Source: Clostridium fungisolvens (lineage in GTDB: Bacteria > Bacillota > Clostridia > Clostridiales > Clostridiaceae). From it: DNA of 64,000 nucleotides. The position numbers and the translations under genes are program-made. This document shows, one piece after another, positions 25,040 through 32,764 of the stretch. The stretch is from NCBI RefSeq assembly GCF_014193895.1, contig NZ_BLZR01000001.1, positions 4,712,001 through 4,776,000 of the forward strand, in the 5' to 3' direction. Within the stretch, counting starts at the first letter, position 1. Every line of letters begins with the position of its first letter. Under the pieces are notes generated by a model. The model made no database searches, was not told where the DNA came from, and worked only from the letters and a program-made list of their open reading frames with translations.

Positions 25040-25921
25040 CTACATATATCCGTTCTTTCTTAATTCTTCTAATCCGCCGCCATCTTCTTTATCCTGAGCT
25101 CTTCCTGATCTTTCTGCTATGTTTGCAAACTTTCCAGTCTTAAGCTCTTCAATTATTTCATCAACGTTTTTTGCTGTAGATTCTACAGGAGTAGTACATG
25201 GATAGCAGCCTAAAGACCTATATCTCTTACCTTCTCCTTGATCAAAATAAAGTGATACCATTTCAATATTTTCTCTTTTTATATATTCCCATATATCAAG
25301 TTCTGTCCAGTCTAATAATGGATGTATCCTTACATGAGTACCTGGAGCAAAATCAGTTTTATATTGATTCCAGAATTCTGGTGGTTGCTCTGCTACATCC
25401 CAATCATTATTCTTGTCTCTTGGTGAGAAGTATCTTTCTTTTGATCTACTTCCCTCTTCATCTGCTCTTACCCCAACAATTATTCCAGTAAAAGGTTCTG
25501 TATTTTTATCAATCTCATATTTACCAATATCATGATTCATTCTGTATCTTGGCCAACTACCATTAAGGGTATTAGTTAAAGCTTCAGTCTTTAGCCTCTT
25601 ACAGCACTCTAATCTAGTCACATTACCATCTGGAAAGGTTTCTTTTTTATCAAGAGCTTCTTTATTTTCTCCGTATATCATATCGAGCTTCCACTTTAAT
25701 GCTAGCCTATCCCTATACTGTATCATTTCAGGTATTTTATAATGTGTATCTACATGCACAAGAGGAATTGGAACATGTCCAAAGAAAGCCTTTCTTGCAA
25801 GCCAAAGAAGTACTGTACTGTCTTTACCTATGGACCAAAGCATCCCTAAGTTTTTAAACTCACTGTATGCCTCTCTTAATATATGAATACTTTTATTTTC
25901 TAACTTATCTAAATGATTCAA
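25040..25921 (-). CDS. cysD: Sulfate adenylyltransferase subunit 2
   Basis: 293 aa, full family length. The PP-loop ATP pyrophosphatase motif is LWSIGKDSTVLLWL at about residues 29-42. Also present are HVDTHYKIPEM, IVGVRADEEGSRSKER, FNQYKT-like WNQYKTDFAPGTHVRIHP, and the C-terminal RSLGCYPCTTPVESTA with RSGRAQDKEDGG. It adenylates sulfate to form APS together with CysN. The start is TTG, seven bases after GGGGGTT. The gene lies between aprB and cysN in the sulfur operon, so APS made here can pass directly to AprAB. Confidence 0.95.
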   Translation of the reverse strand: MNHLDKLENKSIHILREAYSEFKNLGMLWSIGKDSTVLLWLARKAFFGHVPIPLVHVDTHYKIPEMIQYRDRLALKWKLDMIYGENKEALDKKETFPDGNVTRLECCKRLKTEALTNTLNGSWPRYRMNHDIGKYEIDKNTEPFTGIIVGVRADEEGSRSKERYFSPRDKNNDWDVAEQPPEFWNQYKTDFAPGTHVRIHPLLDWTELDIWEYIKRENIEMVSLYFDQGEGKRYRSLGCYPCTTPVESTAKNVDEIIEELKTGKFANIAERSGRAQDKEDGGGLEELRKNGYM

Positions 25922-25986
25922 TGTAATAACCCCCTAGTCTACTTGTTAAACTTAATACAAAATTTATTAAACTTATTAGCTTTATG

Positions 25987-26301
25987 TTAGTATTTATTGG
26001 ATTCTTTTGTGTTTATCCTTACAATATGCTTATTGTCTTCAGTATCTGTGATCTCCCATTGCCAGTACTGCCCATCTCTTTTCACCTGCATTGCTCCTCC
26101 AGCTCCTCCAATATCATTTCCTAAGAAATATGTGATTGCAGAACTGCCACATTCTTTTAAGCAAGCTGTACATCCCCAACAGGCATCTTCATATTTTATA
26201 TAAGCTTTTTTGTCTTCATCTTTATAGATTAAGCTTCCAGGACAAACCTTTATACATTTTCCACATCTTATGCATTTTTCTTTATCAATTCTTATGCTCA
26301 T
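25987..26301 (-). CDS. aprB: APS reductase beta subunit (two [4Fe-4S] ferredoxin), short form
   Basis: About 104 aa. Two cluster motifs are present: CIRCGKCIKVCP (Cys 10, 13, 16, 20) and CWGCTACLKECG (Cys 42, 45, 48, 52), then the AprB-like tail YFLGNDIGGAGGAMQVKRDG. It carries electrons to the FAD of AprA. Sulfate reducers have AprB of about 150-165 residues; the long C-terminal arm that wraps AprA is missing here. I choose the ATG nine bases after GGAAGGG. The start lies 17 bases inside the end of aprA, so the genes are coupled. Confidence 0.9.
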   Translation of the reverse strand: MSIRIDKEKCIRCGKCIKVCPGSLIYKDEDKKAYIKYEDACWGCTACLKECGSSAITYFLGNDIGGAGGAMQVKRDGQYWQWEITDTEDNKHIVRINTKESNKY

Positions 26302-27973
26302 ATGATTCATCCCTTCCAACTAAATCTCTAAATATAATATCTACTGTGCCGTTTTTATAAATGGAATTTACATACTTCATCCAATGCTTATCATCTCTAT
26401 TTGGATAATTCTCATTTTCCTGATAACATCTCCATCTAGTTTCTTTTCTTGCTCTTAGATGCTCAATAAGAACTTTAGAAACATATAACCTATCTATTAT
26501 TTCAAAGATAAACATTAACTGATGTAAGTCTTCAGCTTTAAGTGTGTATGCTAAATTCATTAATTCTTTTATCTTCTCTGCTGCAATGTTTAGTTCATTT
26601 TCATTATATATATAGGATTTTGATATACCTCCAGCATACTCATCCATAACAGCTTGCATCATTTCTTCAACTTGTTTTATTTGGTACTTAGAATGTTCAT
26701 TTTCAAAGAAGCCCTTTATAAAAGCTGTCTTCTCTTCTATAGCTTCACTATCTAATTTATTGGTTGGTCTACCCTCTATATTTTTAATTATAGATTCAGC
26801 TGCTATCTCTGCTTCAGCAAAACATCCTGTAACGTATTTCTTTGGACTTCCACCTGCTACATCACCTATAGCATATAGACCTTTCATTGTCGTCTTTCTA
26901 TCCTTATCTATCCAATAACCGCCTGCAGTATGTCCACCAACTATATAAGGTTCAGTTCCTTCAATCTCTACATTTTCTTTAGATGGACCTGTAGACCTCT
27001 CAAGCCATCTTAAGGTTTGAGCTGGCGCCATATTTAAATAAGCCTTAAATAAATCTTTGTCTAATTCTTCCGAGATACCCTCAGTCTTTAAATAGCATGG
27101 TCCATTTCCAATCTTATTTTCCATAACAGTTGCATACAGCCTTATATGAGTATTAGGTTTTCCGTACTTTGATACATAACTTTCTCCTAAGGAGTTAATC
27201 TGTTCAGCCTTTACCCCTTGTGCTATTGTTCCAGTAGGTGCTATAGTGTCTTTGCATCTTAAAGCTATAAATCTCATTTCAAAAGAAGTCATTTCTGCTC
27301 CGGCTTTTATTCCCATCGCATAACCTGAACCAGTATTAAAAGGACTGTACCACATCTTATGGCTCGAGAAACCTGGATTATTAGGCTTATATATTCCAGC
27401 GGCACCTCCTGTGGCACATATTACAAACTTTGAATAGATAACATATATAACATCTTCATCTAATGAGAACCCAATAGCCCCAACTACTTCATTCTCTTTA
27501 ATAAGGTAGTCAACTATATTCACTCTATTTAAAACAGTTATATTAGTTCTTTTATTTACTTCATCAGCTAAAAGAGGTTTAATATTTTCACCATTTATTT
27601 TTACGCTTCTCTTACCTCTTTGAATATAGTTACCAGCTTCATCTTTTAATATAGGAAGTCCCATATCTTCAATCTTCTTAGTTACACCATTCAATCTCTT
27701 GGCAATACTATAAACTAAGTCTTCTCTTATTACATTTTCTGAATCTCTTTTTACATACTCAACAAAGGATTCAGCAGTCTCACCTTTTCCTATATATGCA
27801 TTAAGTGCATTAACTCCTGCGGCAAGACATCCGCTTCTCTTTATATTAGCTTTATCAGTAATTATAACTTTTAAATCAGACTTTTCAGTAATGGTTAGAG
27901 CACTGAAACATCCTGCAGTTCCCCCTCCGATTACTAATACATCTGTTTCTAATATTTCCTTTCTAAAATCCAA
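26285..27973 (-). CDS. aprA: Adenylylsulfate reductase alpha subunit (FAD), assimilatory context
   Basis: 562 aa flavoprotein of the fumarate reductase/AprA family. The FAD-binding N-terminus is VLVIGGGTAGCFSAL (about 12-26), then KRSGCLAAGVNALNAYIG, ICATGGAAGIYKPNN, FEMRFIALRCKDTIAPTGT and the late FAD segment GLYAIGDVAGGSPKKYVTG. AprA reduces APS to sulfite and AMP. Enzymes of dissimilatory sulfate reducers are about 650 residues, so this is the shorter clostridial type. The start is TTG after GGGAGGCTATAAA. It stands between the ABC transporter and cysDN, and no Qmo, Dsr or sulfite reductase gene is present, so assimilation is the likely role. Confidence 0.9.
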   Translation of the reverse strand: MDFRKEILETDVLVIGGGTAGCFSALTITEKSDLKVIITDKANIKRSGCLAAGVNALNAYIGKGETAESFVEYVKRDSENVIREDLVYSIAKRLNGVTKKIEDMGLPILKDEAGNYIQRGKRSVKINGENIKPLLADEVNKRTNITVLNRVNIVDYLIKENEVVGAIGFSLDEDVIYVIYSKFVICATGGAAGIYKPNNPGFSSHKMWYSPFNTGSGYAMGIKAGAEMTSFEMRFIALRCKDTIAPTGTIAQGVKAEQINSLGESYVSKYGKPNTHIRLYATVMENKIGNGPCYLKTEGISEELDKDLFKAYLNMAPAQTLRWLERSTGPSKENVEIEGTEPYIVGGHTAGGYWIDKDRKTTMKGLYAIGDVAGGSPKKYVTGCFAEAEIAAESIIKNIEGRPTNKLDSEAIEEKTAFIKGFFENEHSKYQIKQVEEMMQAVMDEYAGGISKSYIYNENELNIAAEKIKELMNLAYTLKAEDLHQLMFIFEIIDRLYVSKVLIEHLRARKETRWRCYQENENYPNRDDKHWMKYVNSIYKNGTVDIIFRDLVGRDESYEHKN

Positions 27974-27993
27974 TTTATAGCCTCCCTTATTGC

Positions 27994-28791
27994 CTAAATT
28001 TCAGTTTTAAGTCCCCACTTTTGTCTTATGTTTGCCTCAATTCTGCCAAAAACTATTTTATCTAGTAGAAGCCCTAACCCAATTATTACTACCATAACAG
28101 CTACTACTTGACTTATATCTCCTACATCTCTTCCTACCATTAACACATAACCTAAGCCTTTTGAAGAAGAAATCATTTCTCCGGCCATTAGAGCTCTCCA
28201 AGCAAAGGACCATCCTTGTTTCATTCCAGCAACAATCCCCGGAAGAGCTGCAGGTATAATAACATTAATATATAACTTAAGACCTTTAGCTCCCATAGTC
28301 TTTGCAGCTTTTATATAAAGTGGATATACATTATTTATAGCACCTTCAGTAGCTATAGATATTGAAAATATTGAACCCATGGCTATAACAAATATGATGG
28401 ATTGCTCGCTTATTCCATACCAAAGTATGGCAAAAGGCACCCAACAAATACTTGGTAAAGTCTGCAACCCAAGAATTAAAGCTTTAATATTATCCCCGAT
28501 ATACCTAAAACGGACTATAAAAAGACCTAAGGATAAACCTATAACTACTGATACTAAATAACCTAACAAAAGTCTCCCCATACTTGCCCCAATTGCTATA
28601 AATAAAGTATTGTCCTTAACTAGGTTAAATAAGCTTTTAAAAACCTCGAAAGGTGATGGAAAAGTATATGGTTTCCATATAGCAAAAACATCAACTCCAA
28701 GCTTATATACCAGTTCCCATATCGCTAGCAGAAGAATATAAAACATTACCTTTTTCAATACTCCAATCATTGTCGTATTCAGCTCTTGCAA
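27994..28791 (-). CDS. ssuC: ABC transporter permease, sulfonate/sulfate type
   Basis: About 265 aa with six transmembrane segments and the BPD_transp_1 EAA loop (AAKTMGAKGLKLYINVIIPAA, residues about 165-185 of the frame). The final TM region is GMKQGWSFAWRALMAGEM. It belongs to the SsuC/TauC/NrtB group. The gene overlaps the end of ssuB by 44-98 bases depending on the start. The TTG at 28791 is favoured, nine bases after GAGGAGG; ATG at 28770 or 28746 is possible. With SsuA and SsuB it imports an oxidised sulfur source. Sulfate itself cannot be excluded given the cys genes that follow. Confidence 0.85.
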   Translation of the reverse strand: MQELNTTMIGVLKKVMFYILLLAIWELVYKLGVDVFAIWKPYTFPSPFEVFKSLFNLVKDNTLFIAIGASMGRLLLGYLVSVVIGLSLGLFIVRFRYIGDNIKALILGLQTLPSICWVPFAILWYGISEQSIIFVIAMGSIFSISIATEGAINNVYPLYIKAAKTMGAKGLKLYINVIIPAALPGIVAGMKQGWSFAWRALMAGEMISSSKGLGYVLMVGRDVGDISQVVAVMVVIIGLGLLLDKIVFGRIEANIRQKWGLKTEI

Positions 28792-29542
28792 TCCTCTCAA
28801 CCTCCTCTCTAAGTTCCTCCATAACCTGTGCTGCTATATATGTTAAATTTACATCTTCAACTTTTCTTGGTCTTGCGAGATCTATATTAAACTCTCTTTT
28901 AACTTTTCCTGGATTTGCAGACATAACGAGTACTCTATTACCTAAAAGCACTGCTTCTTCAACACTATGAGTTATAAAAATTATTGTTTTTTTAGTCTCA
29001 AGCCAGACCTTTTGAAGTTCTGTCTGAAGTATATTCTTAGTCTGACTATCTAAAGCGGCAAAAGGCTCATCCATAAGTAAAACTTCTGAGTCTAAGGTCA
29101 ATGCTCTCACAAGAGCTACCCTCTGCCTCATACCTCCTGAAAGCTCATGAACATATGAATTCTGGAACTTAGTTAGATGAACCATTTTGAGGTAATGAAG
29201 AGCTCTCTCTCGTCTCTCCTTTTTTGGAACTCCAGCTATCTTCATTCCAAATTCAACATTATCTATTACCTTTAACCATGGAAATAGTGCTGACTCTTGG
29301 AACATAACGGCCCTATCTACCCCAACGCCTTTTATCTCATTTCCATTTAAGCTTATCTTTCCTTCAGTAGGACTCTCTAGCCCTGCAATTATATTTAGCA
29401 AAGTAGATTTTCCACAACCTGATGGCCCCAATATGCATACAAACTCACCTTTCTTACAAGTGAGGTTAATATTATCTAACGTGTAGGTTTCTTTATGCTT
29501 AGATATAAATTTCTTATTTACTCCTTCAATTACGAGACTCAA
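28703..29542 (-). CDS. ssuB: ABC transporter ATP-binding protein, sulfonate/sulfate type
   Basis: 279 aa. Walker A is LGPSGCGKSTLLNII (about 38-52), the Q-loop is MFQESALFPW, the signature is ELSGGMRQRVALVRALT, Walker B is LLMDEPFAALD and the H-loop is FITHSVEEAV. It belongs to the SsuB/TauB/NrtD family. The start is TTG after GGGGGAAAAGTAG. The C-terminus is about 20 residues longer than many relatives and its coding region overlaps ssuC by at least 44 bases, an unusually long overlap that implies translational coupling. Confidence 0.9.
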   Translation of the reverse strand: MSLVIEGVNKKFISKHKETYTLDNINLTCKKGEFVCILGPSGCGKSTLLNIIAGLESPTEGKISLNGNEIKGVGVDRAVMFQESALFPWLKVIDNVEFGMKIAGVPKKERRERALHYLKMVHLTKFQNSYVHELSGGMRQRVALVRALTLDSEVLLMDEPFAALDSQTKNILQTELQKVWLETKKTIIFITHSVEEAVLLGNRVLVMSANPGKVKREFNIDLARPRKVEDVNLTYIAAQVMEELREEVERIARAEYDNDWSIEKGNVLYSSASDMGTGI

Positions 29543-29558
29543 CTACTTTTCCCCCTTC

Positions 29559-30584
29559 TTATTTTGTTTTAGCTTGCTGGCTTTCCTTAATAACTTTATT
29601 TAATGGATCTAAATCATATAAATTAGTTAAATCCGGTTCCTCTCTTATAAATCCAATTTCTTTTGATAAAGCCGCCATCTCTGTAATAGAATCCTGTATA
29701 GGGTAATTTGTTATCACTAATCTTTTAAATGCTGTGTCTAGAACATCTTTCTTTAGTGGCTTTTTAGTAAGCTTATCTAACTGTTTGTTTATATCATTCT
29801 TAGCTGCCTCTGGATTCGAACTTATATAATCCGTCATCTTCACGTGAGCTTTCAAAAAATTAGAGACCACCTCTGGATGTTCCTTCATAAAATCTTTTCT
29901 TACTACTACCACTGCAACCGAGTAATTACCACCTCTCCAAACATCTTTATAATCAAGAATGACTTTGGCTCCAGCTTCTTTTTCTAATCTAGCACCCCAA
30001 GGTTCTGGAACTAAAGCTGCATCTATCTTGTGCTGCGTTAAAAGAGTTTTAATTAGAGAGTTCTCTGCCTGTACTACATCAACTGTTCCACCAGCCGTTT
30101 TGTCTTTTAATCCATTTTCCTTTAATAGTGCTCTTAATGATAAATCTTGAGTATTACCGAATTGAGGAATTGCGACTTTTTTTCCTGAAAGGTCTTTTAC
30201 ACCTTTTATTGAGGAATCTTTTGCTGCAAGTAAAACTGCTCCTGCACTAGAAGCTCCAGCAATGATTTCAATGGATCCCTTAGAATTTATATATCCGTTT
30301 AATGCAGGCCCTGGTCCTATATATCCTATATCTATACTTCCTGCAAGAAGAGCTTGCAGTTCATCTGGACCAGCATTAAATTGTTTCCAGCTAACGCTAT
30401 ATTTATCACCTATAGCCTTCTGAAATTCTCCATTGTTCATTCCTACTAAAGCTTGAGCATGAGTTATATTAGAGAAAAAGCCAATTCTGACTTTAGAAGT
30501 GTCTTCGCTTTTTGATGAGCATCCGAAAAGCCCCAATACCATTACAGATGTCATTACAGAAGCAAGGATTTTTTTTATATTCAT
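29559..30584 (-). CDS. ssuA: Sulfonate/sulfate ABC transporter substrate-binding lipoprotein
   Basis: 341 aa. A lipoprotein signal peptide ends in VMVLGLFGCSSKSED, with Cys22 as lipidation site. The mature part is an NMT1/SsuA-like type 2 periplasmic-binding fold with ALLAGSIDIGYIGPGPALNG, KKVAIPQFGNTQDLSLRALL and DAALVPEPWGARLEKEAG. It captures an oxidised sulfur compound outside the cell for SsuBC. The exact ligand (alkanesulfonate, taurine or sulfate) is not readable. ATG follows GGGGGGCTAAAA. It sits 19 bases after cysC and 16 before ssuB. Confidence 0.87.
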   Translation of the reverse strand: MNIKKILASVMTSVMVLGLFGCSSKSEDTSKVRIGFFSNITHAQALVGMNNGEFQKAIGDKYSVSWKQFNAGPDELQALLAGSIDIGYIGPGPALNGYINSKGSIEIIAGASSAGAVLLAAKDSSIKGVKDLSGKKVAIPQFGNTQDLSLRALLKENGLKDKTAGGTVDVVQAENSLIKTLLTQHKIDAALVPEPWGARLEKEAGAKVILDYKDVWRGGNYSVAVVVVRKDFMKEHPEVVSNFLKAHVKMTDYISSNPEAAKNDINKQLDKLTKKPLKKDVLDTAFKRLVITNYPIQDSITEMAALSKEIGFIREEPDLTNLYDLDPLNKVIKESQQAKTK

Positions 30585-30603
30585 TTTTAGCCCCCCAAGT
30601 ACT

Positions 30604-31215
30604 TTAGCTCGTTATTAGATATCTTCTTTCTTTTAGATAAGCAACTATTTGCTCTACACACTGATCTATAGAAGCTTTATGTGTATAAATTGTGATTTCA
30701 GGATTATTAGGTTTCTCATAAGGTGAATCAATTCCTGTAAAATCTTTTATAAGTCCAGTTCTTGCTTTTTTATATAACCCCTTTGGATCTCTATCCTCAC
30801 AAACTTCTAAATCACAGTCCACAAAGACTTCTATAAACCTATCACCTAGTAATTCTCTTATACTATCCCTATCCTCTCTAAAAGGAGAAACAAAGGTAGC
30901 CAAGGTTATAATTCCTGCATCCACAAAGAGCTTGGATACTTCCTTTACTCTTCTTATGTTTTCAATTCTATCTTCTTTAGAAAACCCAAGTCCCGCATTT
31001 AATCCATGTCTTAGATTGTCCCCATCTAATAAATAGGTTAAATAAGAATCATTATGCAGCTTTACACTTAATGCGTTTGCAACTGTGGATTTACCAGAAC
31101 CTGAGAACCCAGTAAACCATAATAATATCCCTTTTTGATTTAATAGCTGTTCCCTATCATCTCTGCTAATACTAGTATTGTGCCAAACTATATTAGCATT
31201 ATTGTTAATATTCAT
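30604..31215 (-). CDS. cysC: Adenylylsulfate (APS) kinase
   Basis: About 203 aa, standard length. P-loop GFSGSGKSTVANAL, DGDNLRHGLNAGLGF (APS binding), RRVKEVSKLFVDAGI, FVSPFREDRDSIREL and the C-terminal IDSPYEKPNNPEI are intact. It phosphorylates APS to PAPS. The ATG at 31215 follows GGGGGGGCTTAGCT; an upstream in-frame start would add 32 unconserved residues. It is the first gene of the sulfur operon. PAPS is not needed by an APS reductase, so CysC may serve sulfation or a PAPS branch, or replace the defective kinase domain of CysN. Confidence 0.93.
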   Translation of the reverse strand: MNINNNANIVWHNTSISRDDREQLLNQKGILLWFTGFSGSGKSTVANALSVKLHNDSYLTYLLDGDNLRHGLNAGLGFSKEDRIENIRRVKEVSKLFVDAGIITLATFVSPFREDRDSIRELLGDRFIEVFVDCDLEVCEDRDPKGLYKKARTGLIKDFTGIDSPYEKPNNPEITIYTHKASIDQCVEQIVAYLKERRYLITS

Positions 31216-31445
31216 AGCTAAGCCCCCCCAAATTATTTTTGTTATGAAATTAACATTTACGCTCAGATTAGCCGAGTAAGCCCCAAATAAGTACCGAAAG
31301 CAATAAATCATAGAACCTTCTGTAATTTATTAATCTTAATTACCAACTATTCCGATAAGTTTTGTTTTATTAAATTAAGTATATTAGAGGATTTAATTGA
31401 AATCAATATATTTTTTGATAATTAATAAACAATTTAACTATTTTT

Positions 31446-31499
31446 ACTGTAAATCAGTTAAAAAATAGGCTATTTAGTTGAAATATCCTTATTTACAGT
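31446..31499. promoter_or_regulatory. Inverted repeat in the cysC-ilvE divergent region
   Basis: ACTGTAAAT (31446-31454) and ATTTACAGT (31491-31499) are exact inverse repeats 36 bases apart. Between them is another imperfect pair, TTAAAAAATAGGCTATTTAG. The 440-base gap separates the divergent sulfur operon and ilvE, so it must hold both promoters; this symmetric pair is the best operator candidate. I do not see an S-box or T-box. Confidence 0.45.
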
Positions 31500-31655
31500 T
31501 AAAACTTGTATACTTTGGTAATCATGCTGCATATTTAAACATAACCTATCTTAATTACTTCGAAAGGAAAAAGTTTATTTTACATTATAACTAAAAGTGA
31601 TAAAATTATATAATAGGAATTTAAAAGTATAATTTATAGAACAGGGGGCTTTTTA

Positions 31656-32681
31656 ATGTCTAAAGAAGTAAATATCGATTGGAGTACATTGGGGTTTAAT
31701 TATATCAAAACAGATTTCCGTTATGTTTCTAAGTGGAAAGACGGAAAATGGGATGATGGGGCACTTGTTGAGGATAATATGCTTTCAATAAGCGAAGCTT
31801 CAACAGCCTTACATTATGGGCAACAATGCTTTGAGGGATTAAAAGCATATAGAACTAAAGAAGGAAAAATTCAACTTTTCAGACCAGATCAAAATGCAAA
31901 AAGAATGGCTGCTAGCTGTAACAGATTATTAATGCCAGAAATATCTGAAGAAAAGTTTATAGATGCTTGTATTCAAGTCGTTAAGGCAAATGAACACTAT
32001 GTTCCTCCTTATGGTACTGGGGCAACATTATATCTAAGACCTTTCGTAATAGGTGTTGGCAATAACATTGGGGTAAAACCTGCACCTGAATATATATTCT
32101 GTGTATTTTGTATACCTGTAGGGGCTTATTTCAAAGGTGGAATAACTCCTGTAAACTTTATAATTTCAGATTATGATAGAGCAGCACCTTACGGTACTGG
32201 GGCAGCTAAGGTTGGTGGAAACTATGCTGCAAGTCTACATCCTCATGAACTAGCAGCAAAGGGTGGCTATGCAGATTGTATTTATCTAGATCCAGCAACA
32301 CACACAAAGATTGAGGAAGTTGGAGCTGCTAACTTCTTTGGTATAACAAAGGATAATAAATTTGTAACACCTGATTCACCATCCATACTTCCTAGCATAA
32401 CTAAGTATTCCTTGCTTCATATAGCTAAAGAATACTTAGGCCTAGAAGCTGAAGAAAGAGATGTATTTATAGATAATATAGACGAATTCAAAGAAGCAGG
32501 GGCTTGTGGAACTGCGGCTGTAATAACACCAATAGGCGGAATATTCTATAAGGATGAACTTCATGTGTTCCATAGCGAAACAGAAGTAGGCCCAATTACA
32601 AAAGAACTTTATGATACACTTTCAGGAATTCAATTTGGCGACAAAGAAGCACCTGAAGGATGGGTTGTAGAAGTTAAATAA
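31656..32681 (+). CDS. ilvE: Branched-chain amino acid aminotransferase
   Basis: 341 aa, class IV PLP aminotransferase of the long (eukaryote/Bacillus YbgE-like) type. Motifs include ALHYGQQCFEGLKAYRTKEG, LYLRPFVIGVGNNIGV, AAPYGTGAAKVGGNYAASL (with the PLP Lys near GAAKVGG), YADCIYLDPATHTKIEEVG and ACGTAAVITPIG. It interconverts leucine, isoleucine and valine with their 2-keto acids, using 2-oxoglutarate. ATG follows CAGGGGGCTTTTTA. It is a single gene ending in a clear terminator, divergent from the sulfur operon. Confidence 0.94.
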   Translation: MSKEVNIDWSTLGFNYIKTDFRYVSKWKDGKWDDGALVEDNMLSISEASTALHYGQQCFEGLKAYRTKEGKIQLFRPDQNAKRMAASCNRLLMPEISEEKFIDACIQVVKANEHYVPPYGTGATLYLRPFVIGVGNNIGVKPAPEYIFCVFCIPVGAYFKGGITPVNFIISDYDRAAPYGTGAAKVGGNYAASLHPHELAAKGGYADCIYLDPATHTKIEEVGAANFFGITKDNKFVTPDSPSILPSITKYSLLHIAKEYLGLEAEERDVFIDNIDEFKEAGACGTAAVITPIGGIFYKDELHVFHSETEVGPITKELYDTLSGIQFGDKEAPEGWVVEVK

Positions 32682-32692
32682 ATCATTTTACT

Positions 32693-32724
32693 AAGGGAAA
32701 GGTTATTATAACTTTCCCTTTTTT
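32693..32724 (+). terminator. Rho-independent terminator of ilvE
   Basis: Arms AAGGGAAAG and CTTTCCCTT with a 10-base loop, followed by TTTTTT, 12 bases after the stop. Confidence 0.92.
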
Positions 32725-32764
32725 CACAAACACTGCTGGTATAAATTTAATGAGAGGTTAATAT

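Noticed and set aside
31216..31655. S-box (SAM) riboswitch or T-box before cysC or ilvE
   Set aside because: No matching conserved core was found; only inverted repeats are visible.
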